From NCBI RefSeq assembly GCF_041200175.1, contig NZ_CP165727.1, forward strand, positions 5,397,501 through 5,461,500: a DNA stretch of 64,000 bases, given 5' to 3'. Positions within the stretch are counted from its first letter, which is position 1. Each line of letters begins with the position of its first letter. Shown one piece after another: positions 50,566-59,325 of the stretch. Origin of the DNA: Streptomyces sp. R33. Its GTDB lineage: Bacteria > Actinomycetota > Actinomycetes > Streptomycetales > Streptomycetaceae. Under the pieces are notes generated by a model. It worked only from the letters and a program-made list of their open reading frames with translations, did not search any database and was not told the origin of the DNA. Both the position numbers and the translations under genes were made by a program.

Positions 50566-51561
50566 TCAGGTGCCGTGGCACTCCGAGTAGGGCTTGCCCG
50601 AGGTGCACCAGCAGGGGGACGTGGGGGTGGGGGGCCAGGGGGTGGCCTTGCCGCGGGCTGCCAGGGTCGTGGCGTACTCCGGGAGGAGGGACGGGGAGGC
50701 CGGGGAGGTCTTCTCCGATGCCGCGAAGGCCTCGTACGAGGGGACGCTCGCCGTCACGATGCCGAGGTTCGTCGTGCCCGAGGCGGCCAGGGCGCGCAGG
50801 GACGTCTCGATCTCCCGCAGGTGGGCCTCGTGCGAGGGGTACTCCGCCGACAGCGTCGGGTACGAGGTGAGGAGTTCGGCCAGTTCGCGGGCGGGCCAGT
50901 GGAGGATCGCCACCGGGAACGGGCGGGACAGGGCCGCACGGCGGTCGCCCAGTTCGGCGCGGAGGCGGGCGATCTCGGCGCGGAGCTCGGCCGGGTCGTC
51001 GGAGCCGAGGGCCCAGATGCGCTTCGGGTCGTGGAGTTCGTCCAGCGGGATCGGGCCGATGTGGCGGGTGTCGGCGACCATGTCCCAGTCGTCGTGCGGG
51101 AGTCCGAGGAGGCGGCGGACCCGGTGGCGTCCCGTCAGGAGGGCCGTGGTGGCCGGGGTCAGGGGCGCGCTCTCCGTGATCAGGAGCGTGGCCGCCTGGG
51201 TGAAGCACTCGTCCGAGGCGGTCAACTCGTCGTGGGCCTCAAGGGCTTCCGCGATGACCTCCCAGGGGGCGGGGTCCGCGGGGGCCGCCGCGCGGATGCC
51301 CTGGATGAGGGCGCGGGCCTCGGGCTCGTGGCCGTACTCCCACAGGTTCGCGGCCTGAAGGGCCTTGATCAGGTGGGGGTCGGCGGGTGAGGCGGCGAGG
51401 AGCTGGTCGTACAGCGCGCTGGCGCGGTCCCGGGCGTCACCCAGTTCGAGGTGGGCCGCGGCCTGGAGGAGCAAAGGCTCCTGGTCCTCGGGGTAACGGG
51501 TCGCCGTGCGGATGAGGCGCTCGGCTTCGGCGATGTGCTCGGCAGGCGTGTCAGGGCGCAT
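50566..51561 (-). CDS. TPR-like protein with C-terminal SEC-C zinc motif
   Basis: A 331-residue protein. The N-terminal half has TPR-like helix pairs (AEHIAEAERLIRTATRYPED, LYDQLLAASPADPHLIKAL), the middle has a helix ELRAEIARLRAELGDRRAAL, and the C-terminus ends in a SEC-C motif, CWCTSGKPYSECHGT (C-x-C-x8-C-H), which binds zinc. SEC-C motifs occur in SecA and in many proteins that bind ribosomes or other partners. ATG 51561 is used. It probably marks the return to ordinary chromosome after the defence island. Confidence 0.85.
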   Translation of the reverse strand: MRPDTPAEHIAEAERLIRTATRYPEDQEPLLLQAAAHLELGDARDRASALYDQLLAASPADPHLIKALQAANLWEYGHEPEARALIQGIRAAAPADPAPWEVIAEALEAHDELTASDECFTQAATLLITESAPLTPATTALLTGRHRVRRLLGLPHDDWDMVADTRHIGPIPLDELHDPKRIWALGSDDPAELRAEIARLRAELGDRRAALSRPFPVAILHWPARELAELLTSYPTLSAEYPSHEAHLREIETSLRALAASGTTNLGIVTASVPSYEAFAASEKTSPASPSLLPEYATTLAARGKATPWPPTPTSPCWCTSGKPYSECHGT

Positions 51562-51608
51562 GGTTCACACCGTACTGCGGCTGGTCTGTTGACGGGGGAG
51601 GTCTTAAG

Positions 51609-52421
51609 GTGCGGCCCGTGCGGGATCACATGCGTGTGGTGGTGCAGGGGGGCGGGCGGGGCTCTCGCCGGGCCGGCCTCGCCGGGGTGCTGTGGGGCGC
51701 CGCCGAACTGGCCGTCACCGTGGGCGTGGTGGTGTTGTTGCTGGTGGTGCACCAGGTGTGGTGGACCAACCGGCAGGCCCTCGCCGCCGCGCACGAGCAG
51801 GTCCGGGAGCTGGAGAGGGAGTGGACCCTCCCCGCCGATGTGGATTCCGATCCCTCCGCGGCTGCGGTGCCTTCCGTGGCGCCTTCTGATTCTGCTACCG
51901 CCTCCACTGCTGCGTCCGGGGCGCCCGGCGCCTCCGCCGCGCCGGCCCCGCCCGTTGCCAGGCCTGCGCCGGCGCCGCCGCAGGAATCGGCGTACGGGGT
52001 GCTGCGCATCCCGCGGCTCGGTGTCGCCGTGCCCGTCGCGCAGGGGGTCGACAAGCGGGCCGTGCTGGACAAGGGGTACGCCGGGCACTACCCGGGGACC
52101 GCGCAGCCCGGGGCGCAGGGGAACTTCGCGCTCGCAGGGCACCGCAACACCCACGGCGAGCCGTTCCGGTACATCAACCGGCTGCGGGCCGGGGACGAGC
52201 TGATCGTCGATGTACGGGGGCGGCGGTACACGTACGTGGTGGGCAAGATCCTGGCGGAGACCAGCGAGCGGGACACCGGGGTGATCGCGCCCGTGCCGCG
52301 CAGCACGGTCCGGCCGGAGTACGGGTACGGCGAGCCGGGGGCGTACATCACGCTCACCACCTGCACTCCCGAGTACACCTCCAAATATCGGCTCGTGGTG
52401 TGGGGAACTTTGAGGGGATAG
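51609..52421 (+). CDS. Class E sortase
   Basis: A 270-residue membrane-anchored transpeptidase that joins LAxTG proteins to the cell wall. The N-terminal anchor is ELAVTVGVVVLLLVVHQVWW. The catalytic domain shows YGVLRIPRLGVAVPVAQGVD, the active His in FALAGHRNTHGEPFRYI, the active Cys in ITLTTCTPEYTSKYRLVV, and the conserved Arg a few residues later. GTG 51609 has GGGGGAGG 7 bases upstream. Two proteins with LAxTG sorting signals are encoded within 7 kb (54707-55939 and 58519-59259) and are likely substrates. Confidence 0.92.
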   Translation: MRPVRDHMRVVVQGGGRGSRRAGLAGVLWGAAELAVTVGVVVLLLVVHQVWWTNRQALAAAHEQVRELEREWTLPADVDSDPSAAAVPSVAPSDSATASTAASGAPGASAAPAPPVARPAPAPPQESAYGVLRIPRLGVAVPVAQGVDKRAVLDKGYAGHYPGTAQPGAQGNFALAGHRNTHGEPFRYINRLRAGDELIVDVRGRRYTYVVGKILAETSERDTGVIAPVPRSTVRPEYGYGEPGAYITLTTCTPEYTSKYRLVVWGTLRG

Positions 52422-52479
52422 CCCGCGTCCTTGTATGTAGCGAGTAGTGAGTACAGATCTTGGGAGGGGGGCGGACGGT

Positions 52480-52818
52480 ATGGCTCGGCGTGATCATGGG
52501 CGGCTCGTGATGCCGCTGCTGATGTCCTTCCTGATGTCCCTGCTCCTGCTCGCCGGGCTTCTCGGGTTCCTCGGGCTGTTCGCCGGGGAGGGCGGGCTGC
52601 GCGGGCTCGGGGCAGTCGTGGTCGCGCTCGCCGCCACCGTCGCCGTGGGTGCCGCGGCCCTCGCCGCCCGGCTGGTACGGCCCGTGCCGCCCCACCGCAT
52701 ACGCACCGCGATACGTGATCGTGAGCAGCGCACGGCGTTCCTGCCGCAGCGTGATCCCGATGCCTCGGGCCGGTCGCGGCCCAGGGCGCCCGGTCGTCTC
52801 GTCCTGACGGCCACGTAG
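52480..52818 (+). CDS. DUF6412-like small membrane protein
   Basis: A 112-residue protein with two membrane segments (MPLLMSFLMSLLLLAGLLGF and GLGAVVVALAATVAVGAAAL) and a basic cytoplasmic tail. It resembles the small DUF6412 proteins that precede YidC-like genes in Streptomyces; the family name is from memory. ATG 52480 is favoured over GTG 52447 because GGGAGGGGGG lies 8 bases upstream. It is followed by the YidC-like gene on the same strand. Confidence 0.72.
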   Translation: MARRDHGRLVMPLLMSFLMSLLLLAGLLGFLGLFAGEGGLRGLGAVVVALAATVAVGAAALAARLVRPVPPHRIRTAIRDREQRTAFLPQRDPDASGRSRPRAPGRLVLTAT

Positions 52819-52922
52819 GGGCACCTGCTCCATTCCTGTTGGTCTGCCGTCGTGCCCCTCGTGGTCGTCGCGCCGAAATGCAGTTCTTTTTCGACGTTGA
52901 CGAGACCCCTCGGAGGGCCCGC

Positions 52923-53603
52923 GTGTCCGTTTTCACCTCTCTTGTTGTCGAGCTGGGCCGGTTCCTGGAGCCGGTACTGGCCGAGTCCGCGACCGCTGCC
53001 GCGATCGTGCTGTTCACCGTGCTCGTACGGCTCGTCCTGCATCCGCTGAACCGGGCCGCGTTCCGCGGTGCGACCCCGGTGGCCGGCTGTCTGCCCGTAC
53101 TGCTCCAGCTGCCGGTGTTCTTCCTCATGTACCAGGCCTTCTCCTCGTCCGGGGAGCTGCTGGGCCACCGGCTGTTCGCCGCCCCGCTCGGGGCCAGGTG
53201 GAGCGATGCCCTCGGGGACGGTGGCTTCCTCGGGGCGCAGGGGCTTGTCTTCCTCGGGCTGTTCGCCGCCATTGCGGCGGTCGCCGCGTGGAGCGCCGTA
53301 CGGGGGCGGCGTACGGCCGCCCTGGCTGCTGCGGCGGCGGCTTCGGCTCCGGTGGCGGCCGTAGCCCGGGCGAAGGGCAAGTCCGGGGTCGCCGCCGAGG
53401 TGAGCGCCGAGCAGCAGGAGATGCTGCGCAAGCTGGGCGGCGTACTGCCGCTGCTGTCGTTCGGGACGCTGATCACTGCGGCGGTTGTGCCGCTGGCCGC
53501 CGGGCTGTACCTGGTGACCACCACCGCATGGTCCGTGGCGGAGCGGGCCTGGCTCCAGTACCGCAAGGAGGCGGCCGAGGAGCGCGAGCGTTCCAGTCTG
53601 TGA
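52923..53603 (+). CDS. YidC/Oxa1-family membrane insertase-like protein
   Basis: A 226-residue membrane protein with the YidC core: VLFTVLVRLVLHPLNRAAFR (first helix and positively charged stretch), PVLLQLPVFFLMYQAF (the Q-x-P-x-F motif of helix 2), and a later pair of helices (PLLSFGTLITAAVVPLAAGL, YLVTTTAWSVAERAWL). It is shorter than the essential YidC and lacks its large extracytoplasmic domain, so it is a second, accessory insertase. GTG 52923 has CGGAGGG 5 bases upstream. Confidence 0.85.
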   Translation: MSVFTSLVVELGRFLEPVLAESATAAAIVLFTVLVRLVLHPLNRAAFRGATPVAGCLPVLLQLPVFFLMYQAFSSSGELLGHRLFAAPLGARWSDALGDGGFLGAQGLVFLGLFAAIAAVAAWSAVRGRRTAALAAAAAASAPVAAVARAKGKSGVAAEVSAEQQEMLRKLGGVLPLLSFGTLITAAVVPLAAGLYLVTTTAWSVAERAWLQYRKEAAEERERSSL

Positions 53604-53724
53604 ACAGGGTCTTGCGGATTGGGCGGCCATCTTGGAGGATCAACCAATTCTCCGATGGCCGCAACCCATCGGCAGGCCTGTGCTCGCCCATGGGCCGACC
53701 ACCCACGACCACGGGAGAATGCCC

Positions 53725-54582
53725 ATGAAGCTGCTGCGTGTCGGACCGGTCGGAGCGGAGCGTCCCGCGCTGCTCGACCAGGACGGGACCCTGCGCGACC
53801 TTTCCGGCCTGATCACGGATGTGGACGGCGCCCTGCTCGCCGACGACTCCGTGCTGTCCCGGGTACGGGACGCGGCGGCGGCCGGCGCGCTCCCGGTGCT
53901 GGACGCGGAGGGCCTGCGGATCGGTGCGCCGGTGGGCAGGATCGGCAAGATCGTGGGCATCGGGCTGAACTACTTCGGGCACGCGGCCGAGATCGGTGCG
54001 GAGCCGCCGGCCGAGCCCATCCTGTTCCTCAAGGCCGCGGACACCGTGGTCGGCCCGGACGACACCGTGCTGATCCCGCGCGGCAGCGTGAAGACCGACT
54101 GGGAGGCCGAGCTCGGCGTCGTCATCGGCGCCGCCGCCCGCTACCTGTCCTCCGCAGCGGAGGGCCTGGCGCACGTGGGCGGATACACGCTGGTCAACGA
54201 CGTCTCGGAGCGCGAGTTCCAGATCGAGCGCGGCGGCACCTGGGACAAGGGCAAGAACTGCGAGACGTTCACCCCGCTGGGACCGTGGCTGGTCACCGCC
54301 GACGAGGTCGAGGACCCGCAGGTCCTGGACGTGAAGTTGTGGGTCAACGGCGAGCTCAAGCAGGACGGAAACACCGCCGACCAGATCTTCCCGGTCGGCG
54401 AGGTCGTCCGGTACCTGAGCCAGTTCATGACCCTTTACCCGGGTGATGTCATCGTCACCGGCACCCCGGCGGGCGTGGCCATGGGCCAGCCGGAGCCGAA
54501 GCCGTACCTGCGCGCCGGTGACGTCGTGGAGCTGGAGATCGAGGGCCTCGGGCGTCAGCGCCAGGAGTTCAAGAGCGCGTAG
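53725..54582 (+). CDS. Fumarylacetoacetate hydrolase family protein
   Basis: A 285-residue hydrolase or decarboxylase of the FAH superfamily, with divalent metal at the active site. Motifs are KIVGIGLNYFGHAAEIG, EPILFLKAADTVVGPDD, the metal-binding Glu pair in DWEAELGVVIG, YTLVNDVSEREFQ, GKNCETFTPLGPW and VIVTGTPAGVAMG. Members act on 2-oxo or acylpyruvate-type substrates in aromatic catabolism. ATG 53725 has GGGAGA 7 bases upstream. It stands alone before a strong terminator, so the substrate cannot be inferred from neighbours. Confidence 0.92.
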   Translation: MKLLRVGPVGAERPALLDQDGTLRDLSGLITDVDGALLADDSVLSRVRDAAAAGALPVLDAEGLRIGAPVGRIGKIVGIGLNYFGHAAEIGAEPPAEPILFLKAADTVVGPDDTVLIPRGSVKTDWEAELGVVIGAAARYLSSAAEGLAHVGGYTLVNDVSEREFQIERGGTWDKGKNCETFTPLGPWLVTADEVEDPQVLDVKLWVNGELKQDGNTADQIFPVGEVVRYLSQFMTLYPGDVIVTGTPAGVAMGQPEPKPYLRAGDVVELEIEGLGRQRQEFKSA

Positions 54583-54620
54583 CCGCGAGCGGGCGGGCGA
54601 AGCGGGACGGCGAGCGAAGC

Positions 54621-54653
54621 GGGAGGGGGGCCGCCTTTGGCGGTCCCCCTCCC
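54621..54653. terminator. Bidirectional hairpin terminator
   Basis: 15-bp arms with one G-T wobble (54621-54635 and 54639-54653) lie around a TTT loop, between the convergent FAH-family and ALF-repeat genes. Confidence 0.85.
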
Positions 54654-54706
54654 ATCCGGTCACATCCGGATGATGCGTGCGTGCGTGCGTACGCAGTGCC
54701 GGTCGG

Positions 54707-55939
54707 TCAGTCCTTCGAGGACCTGCGGCGACGGCGGCCGGCGAAGACCAGGCCCGCGCCCGCGCCGAGCGCCGCGGCGCCGCCGCCCGCGATCAGGGCG
54801 GTCTGGGTGCCCGTGCTCGCGAGCGCTCCGGACCCGCCCGCCGCGGTGAGGTGGGTGGTGCCGTTCGCCGTCGTGCCGGTGGCCACCGTTTGCCGGACGC
54901 TGCCGTCCTTGCCCGCGTCCGTCTTGCCGGTCTGCGCGTCGGCGGCGGCCTTGTCCTTGTCGCGTGCCGTGAACTGCCCGGTCTTCAGGAACTCGACGCG
55001 GTCCGCGGGCGTGCCGTTGATCGCGATGATCGCGGCCTTCTTCAGCTCCGGGCCGGCCTTGTTGAGCATCGCCCAGATCAGGACCATGTTGTCGTCGTCG
55101 CGCAGTTCGTGCTGCGTGGTCGTCACGAACGTGCGCAGCTCGGCCGGGGTCGGGTTCCCCTTCAGGAGGTTGACGATGCCCTCCTTGAGGCCCGGCCCCG
55201 CGCCGTCGAGCATCGCGAACAGCGCCACCCGGTCGTCCACCGCCCGGATCTTGTGCTGCCCGTGCGCGACGAACTCGCGGACCTCCTCGGGCGTCCCGCT
55301 GTCCAGCAGCCGGTTGACCGCCTCGGTGATCCCGCGGCCGGCCCCGCCCAGCATTCGCGCCAGCTCGACCCTGTCGTCCCCGAAGCGGGCCGTGTGCTGG
55401 CCGTTCTTGAGGAACTCGGTCAGCGCGGCCTGGGTGTCCGCCTTCAGGGCGGCCTTGCCGGCCTTCTGTACGGCCGGGCCGCCGACGCTGATGATCTGCG
55501 AGACCCGTACCCGGTCGTCGGTGAACTGCTCGCGGGCCCACTCCACCTCGAGGAACTTCCGCATGTCCGCGGCCGATCCCTTGAGCGCCTTCCCGGCCGC
55601 CTCGCGTACGCCCGGCCCGCTCGCCGGGTCCGCGAGGATCGCCTGGATGGCGGCCCGGTCCTTCGCAGCCTGGGGGCCCTCGGCCGGGTTCTCGGCCGGC
55701 TTGTCCGCCGGCTTGTCCGCGGGCTTGTCCTCCGGCTTCGCCGCCGGCCTGTCCGCGGGCCGCCCCGCCGGTTCGTCCGCGGCCTGGTCCGGCACGGTCG
55801 GAGCGGCCGGTGCGCCGGGCGCCGGGGAGCCGGCGGCGAAGGCCGGAGACGCGAGCAGGACGGCCGGGGCCATCGCAGCGGTGGCGACGACCGATGCGAT
55901 CCGGGGCAGCTTCACAGACAGGTTCCGTTCTTCACACAT
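54707..55939 (-). CDS. ALF-repeat surface protein with LAxTG sorting signal
   Basis: A 410-residue exported protein. The signal peptide ends ASPAFA; a Pro/Lys/Asp-rich spacer with DKPADKPADKP repeats follows, and then about seven short helical ALF repeats (for example EFLKNGQHTARFGDDRVELA and EFVAHGQHKIRAVDDRVALF). The C-terminus is a class E sorting signal: LASTG, a hydrophobic stretch, and the basic tail GRRRRRSSKD. The protein would be linked to the cell wall by the class E sortase encoded 2.3 kb away. ATG 55939 is the longest start; GTG 55915 (MKLPRIASVV) would give a more usual signal peptide. Confidence 0.88.
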   Translation of the reverse strand: MCEERNLSVKLPRIASVVATAAMAPAVLLASPAFAAGSPAPGAPAAPTVPDQAADEPAGRPADRPAAKPEDKPADKPADKPAENPAEGPQAAKDRAAIQAILADPASGPGVREAAGKALKGSAADMRKFLEVEWAREQFTDDRVRVSQIISVGGPAVQKAGKAALKADTQAALTEFLKNGQHTARFGDDRVELARMLGGAGRGITEAVNRLLDSGTPEEVREFVAHGQHKIRAVDDRVALFAMLDGAGPGLKEGIVNLLKGNPTPAELRTFVTTTQHELRDDDNMVLIWAMLNKAGPELKKAAIIAINGTPADRVEFLKTGQFTARDKDKAAADAQTGKTDAGKDGSVRQTVATGTTANGTTHLTAAGGSGALASTGTQTALIAGGGAAALGAGAGLVFAGRRRRRSSKD

Positions 55940-55996
55940 GTGATGATCTACAACCTGTGCAGGATAGATGGCCTTTGCACCTCAAACGGTTCGTTT

Positions 55997-57103
55997 TCAA
56001 GGCATGGCGGCACCCAGCTCCACGGTCACCCCGTCCCGGGACGAGATCCGCGCCGCCTCCAGCACCGCCAGGCACTGCGCCGCCTCGTGCGCGCTGACCG
56101 GCGCCGGGCCGCCCTCGCGCAGGGCCGCCGCCACCGCCGCGTAGTACGCGGGGTAGTCGCCCGGCACGGTCGGCACCGGGGTCCCGCCGCCGGTCAGCGG
56201 AGACTCGCCGGAGCCCACCCGGCCCCACAGGTGCTCGGGCTCCTCGCCCCACGGGGTCTCCCCGACGCCCGGCCGCTGCCCGTCGCGCAGGGCCGCCTCC
56301 TGCGGGTCCAGCCCGTACTTCACGTAGCCCGCGCGGGAGCCCAGCACACGGAAGCGCGGACCCAGCTGCGCGGTCGTGGCGCTGACGTAGAAGTGGGAAC
56401 GGACGCCGTTCGCATGCGTGACGGCGACGAAGGTGTCGTCGTCCGCCTCGGCGCCGGGGCGGCGTACGTCGGTCTCCGCGTACACGCGCACGGCCGGGCC
56501 GAACAGCACCAGCGCCTGGTCGACGACATGGCTGCCGAGGTCGTACAGCAGGCCGCCGACCTCCTCCGGGGCCCCGGACTCGCGCCAGCCGCCCTTGAGC
56601 TGCGGGCGCCACCGCTCGAACCGGGACTCGAAGCGCTGGATCTCGCCGAGTTCGCCGTCGGCCAGGAGGCGGCGCAGGGTGAGGAAGTCGTTGTCCCAGC
56701 GGCGGTTCTGGAACACGGACAGGAACGTGCCGGTCTTGTCGGCGAGGGCGGCGAGTGCGCGGGCCTCGGCGGCGGTGGCGGCGAGCGGCTTGTCCACGAC
56801 GACCGGGACGCCGGCGTTGAGCGCGGCGGTCGCGAGCGGGACGTGGGTCTTGTTGGGGGAGGCGACGACGATCAGGTCGAGGGCCGGGGTGAGGTCCCAG
56901 AGCTCCTGCGCGGAGCCGACGATCCGGACGTCGGGGTACGCCTCGCGCGCCCGGGCCTGCCGGCCGGGGTCCGAGGTGACGACCGTGTCGAGGACGAGGC
57001 CGTCCGTGGCCGAGACGAGCGGCGCGTGGAAGACGGAGCCGGCGAGTCCGTAGCCGACGAGGCCGACGCGGAGGGGGGCGGAGGGGGAGGTGGTGGCGGT
57101 CAT
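55997..57103 (-). CDS. Gfo/Idh/MocA-family oxidoreductase
   Basis: A 368-residue NAD(P)-dependent oxidoreductase. The Rossmann nucleotide-binding motif is RVGLVGYGLAGSVFHAPL near the N-terminus. EKP-like VVDKPLAATAAEARAL and QNRRWDNDFLTLRRLL mark the family, and GGLLYDLGSHVVDQAL holds the D-x-x-x-H active site. Substrates in this family are sugars, inositols or their derivatives. ATG 57103 has AGGAG 5 bases upstream. It is divergent from a ROK regulator, with a palindrome between them, so it is probably under that regulator's control. Confidence 0.9.
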   Translation of the reverse strand: MTATTSPSAPLRVGLVGYGLAGSVFHAPLVSATDGLVLDTVVTSDPGRQARAREAYPDVRIVGSAQELWDLTPALDLIVVASPNKTHVPLATAALNAGVPVVVDKPLAATAAEARALAALADKTGTFLSVFQNRRWDNDFLTLRRLLADGELGEIQRFESRFERWRPQLKGGWRESGAPEEVGGLLYDLGSHVVDQALVLFGPAVRVYAETDVRRPGAEADDDTFVAVTHANGVRSHFYVSATTAQLGPRFRVLGSRAGYVKYGLDPQEAALRDGQRPGVGETPWGEEPEHLWGRVGSGESPLTGGGTPVPTVPGDYPAYYAAVAAALREGGPAPVSAHEAAQCLAVLEAARISSRDGVTVELGAAMP

Positions 57104-57115
57104 GGCTCCTACTTT

Positions 57116-57130
57116 GGCAACAGCGTTGCC
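57116..57130. promoter_or_regulatory. Palindrome in the divergent Gfo/Idh-ROK promoter
   Basis: GGCAAC and GTTGCC are perfect arms around AGC, centred in the 41-base gap between the two divergent starts. It is a likely operator for the ROK regulator. Confidence 0.55.
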
Positions 57131-57144
57131 TAAGTGCAAGGAGG

Positions 57145-58248
57145 GTGGACAATGGAGAGGTGGACCGGGAGAGCAAGGGCAACGGAAGCGGCGTGAACCT
57201 ACCGGCGCTGCGCGGGCACAACGACGCGCTGGTGCTGGGCCTGCTGCGCGAGGCGGGCATCGAAGGCCTCAGCCGCGCCGACCTCGCGGCCCTCACACGT
57301 CTCACCCCGCAGGCCGTCAGCAAGATCGCGGCGCGGCTGCGGGCGGAGGGGCTGGTCACCGAAGCCGGGCGCGGCGAGTCCACCGGGGGCAAGCCGCGGA
57401 CGCTGCTCCGGCTGGTCTCGGGTGCCCGGCACGCCGTCGGCGTCCACGCGGACCGCGACGAGCTGCGGGCGGTGCGGGTGGACATTGCGGGCACGGTCGT
57501 CGACCGGCTCCGAGGCCCCCTGGACTTCGGGGCCGGACCGGAGGCCACCGCGGAGGAGGTCGTACGCGCCGTGATCCGGCTGTGCGGGGAGGCGGGGACG
57601 CGGTCCCTGCTGGGCGTGGGCGTCGCCGCGCCGGGGCCGCTGGACTGGCAGGCGGGCGTACTCGGGCGGGTGACGGGACACCCCGACTGGGAGGGGTTCC
57701 CGCTGCGGCAGGCGGTGGCGGAGCGGCTCGGAGCCGACGCCCCGCCGGTGGTGCTGGACAAGGACACCAGCGCGGGCGCCGCCGCCCCCGGCCGCCGTGC
57801 CTTCGAAACCTCGCTCTACCTGCACCTGAGCACCGGCCTGGGGGCCGGGCTCCGGCTCAACGGCGAGGTCTACCGGGGGGAGCGGTCCGCGGCCGGGGAG
57901 TTCGGACACCAGGTCCTGAGCCTGGACGGGCCGCCCTGCCGGTGCGGAGGCCGCGGCTGCGCGGAGGTGCTCTGCCTCGCGGCGGTGGCCCGCGGCGACC
58001 TCCCGCAGGCAGCGCGGATCCTGGGCGAGGGCGCTGCGAACGTGGTCGCGCTGCTGGACGTGGACCGGGTGTGGCTCGGGGGGCGGGTGGTGGACTCCGC
58101 CCCGGAGGTTTTCACGCAGGGCGTCCGCCGCGTCCTGGCGGCCCGCACCCTGGGCGGCCCGATTCCGGAGGTCGCCGCGTCCGAGGACGGCGTCGCCGAG
58201 GGCGCGGCGGAACTGGCCCTGGCCCCGCTGTTCGGCCGCGTGCGCTGA
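57145..58248 (+). CDS. ROK-family transcriptional regulator
   Basis: A 367-residue protein with an N-terminal winged helix (GLSRADLAALTRLTPQAVSK, then IAARLRAEGLVTEAG) and a ROK sugar-kinase-like domain. The domain holds GVGVAAPGPLDW, the LSTGLGAGLRLNGEVYRG loop, and the zinc motif GEFGHQVL with PCRCGGRGCAEVLC. ROK regulators respond to sugars or phosphosugars. GTG 57145 is the longest start; GTG 57160 is also possible. The divergent oxidoreductase gene is the likely target. Confidence 0.9.
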   Translation: MDNGEVDRESKGNGSGVNLPALRGHNDALVLGLLREAGIEGLSRADLAALTRLTPQAVSKIAARLRAEGLVTEAGRGESTGGKPRTLLRLVSGARHAVGVHADRDELRAVRVDIAGTVVDRLRGPLDFGAGPEATAEEVVRAVIRLCGEAGTRSLLGVGVAAPGPLDWQAGVLGRVTGHPDWEGFPLRQAVAERLGADAPPVVLDKDTSAGAAAPGRRAFETSLYLHLSTGLGAGLRLNGEVYRGERSAAGEFGHQVLSLDGPPCRCGGRGCAEVLCLAAVARGDLPQAARILGEGAANVVALLDVDRVWLGGRVVDSAPEVFTQGVRRVLAARTLGGPIPEVAASEDGVAEGAAELALAPLFGRVR

Positions 58249-58394
58249 GGCTCCATCGCCCGGCGCGGCGCGCGGTGTGCGGTGCCCGGCGCGATCCGCA
58301 GCCTTCCACGGGGGCGCCCGGCGGCTGGTGCGCCGCCGGCGGCGAGCCCGTGGGGGCGGTGACCCGGCCCGGTGGGCCGATCAGGCGTAAGCGC

Positions 58395-58460
58395 GGGGCG
58401 GGGTGGCGTGGCGGGGGGAGGGGGGTGTGGGGGCATGGGAGGGTGCGGGGAGGCCGGGGT
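58395..58460 (+). other. G-run cluster (possible G-quadruplex region)
   Basis: At least seven runs of three to six G occur in about 65 bases on the + strand, in the 270-base spacer between the ROK gene and the next surface-protein gene. I see no gene in the spacer. Confidence 0.5.
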
Positions 58461-58518
58461 GATTGTCGCCTCGTCCGACCATCCTCCCGTCCGGCGAGCA
58501 GCGAAGCGAAGGTCTTCC

Positions 58519-59259
58519 ATGCGACTGCGCAAAGCCCTTGCCCTCTCCGCCGCCCTGGTCGCCGTCGCCCTCTGCGCGCCGAACTCCGCCGCGGACATCG
58601 GCAACGGCGGCGGCGCGCACCCCGCGCCCGCGCTGCCGTCCCGGATCGAGGCCACCTGCGGCGACGGGAAGAGCACCGCCTTCCCCATCGGTGCGCGGAT
58701 CCGCGGCGGCCCGGCCGTGTACCGGGCCGGCGGCGGGCCGCAGACCTGGTTCCTGGACCTCACGAACACGACGAACTCCGAATGCACCGCCATCCACCCC
58801 GTCGTGGTGTTCACGGACAAGGCCCGCGCCCTGCTCCCCGCCCACTTCCGGATGGAGTTCGAGGCCCCCGGCGGGACCTTCCCCGTCAGCCTCGAGCGGA
58901 GTGACCGCGACGAGATCATCGCCGTCTTCGACGGGGGCGAGGCCTTCTCCGGCTTCGCCGTGCGCGGCGGAGGCTCGCTGACCGTCACGGTCCGCCTGTC
59001 CTTCGCGCCCGGCACCCCCGCCGGCGAGGTCGTCGCCGACGCCGCCCTCGTGCAGCGGCGGGCCGACGACGGCGACTGGGTCGGCGAGGCCGGCGGCTAC
59101 CGGTTCTCCGTCGAGGGGCCGGAGGGGGAGAGGGGCGAGGCCGGATCCCTCGCCCACACAGGCCCCCGCGACTGGGCGTTCGCCGGCGGCGCGGCGGCCG
59201 CCCTCGCCGCTGGCGGCGGCCTCCTGCTGACGGCCCGCCGACTGCGTACCCCCGCGTAG
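58519..59259 (+). CDS. Exported protein with LAxTG sorting signal
   Basis: A 246-residue exported protein. The signal peptide is MRLRKALALSAALVAVALCA, with a cut expected near AAD. The mature domain is beta-rich (QTWFLDLTNTTNSECTAIHP, SLERSDRDEIIAVFDGG, SLTVTVRLSFAPGTPAG) with two Cys that could form a disulfide. The C-terminus reads LAHTG, a hydrophobic segment and a basic tail (TARRLRTPA), a class E sorting signal. It would be fixed to the cell wall by the nearby sortase. ATG 58519 is used. Confidence 0.85.
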   Translation: MRLRKALALSAALVAVALCAPNSAADIGNGGGAHPAPALPSRIEATCGDGKSTAFPIGARIRGGPAVYRAGGGPQTWFLDLTNTTNSECTAIHPVVVFTDKARALLPAHFRMEFEAPGGTFPVSLERSDRDEIIAVFDGGEAFSGFAVRGGGSLTVTVRLSFAPGTPAGEVVADAALVQRRADDGDWVGEAGGYRFSVEGPEGERGEAGSLAHTGPRDWAFAGGAAAALAAGGGLLLTARRLRTPA

Positions 59260-59325
59260 CCCGGCCGCCGCCCCCGTACCCCGTCGCGCTGATCTGCGTA
59301 CACCCCCGCCGCGTACAGTCCCAGG

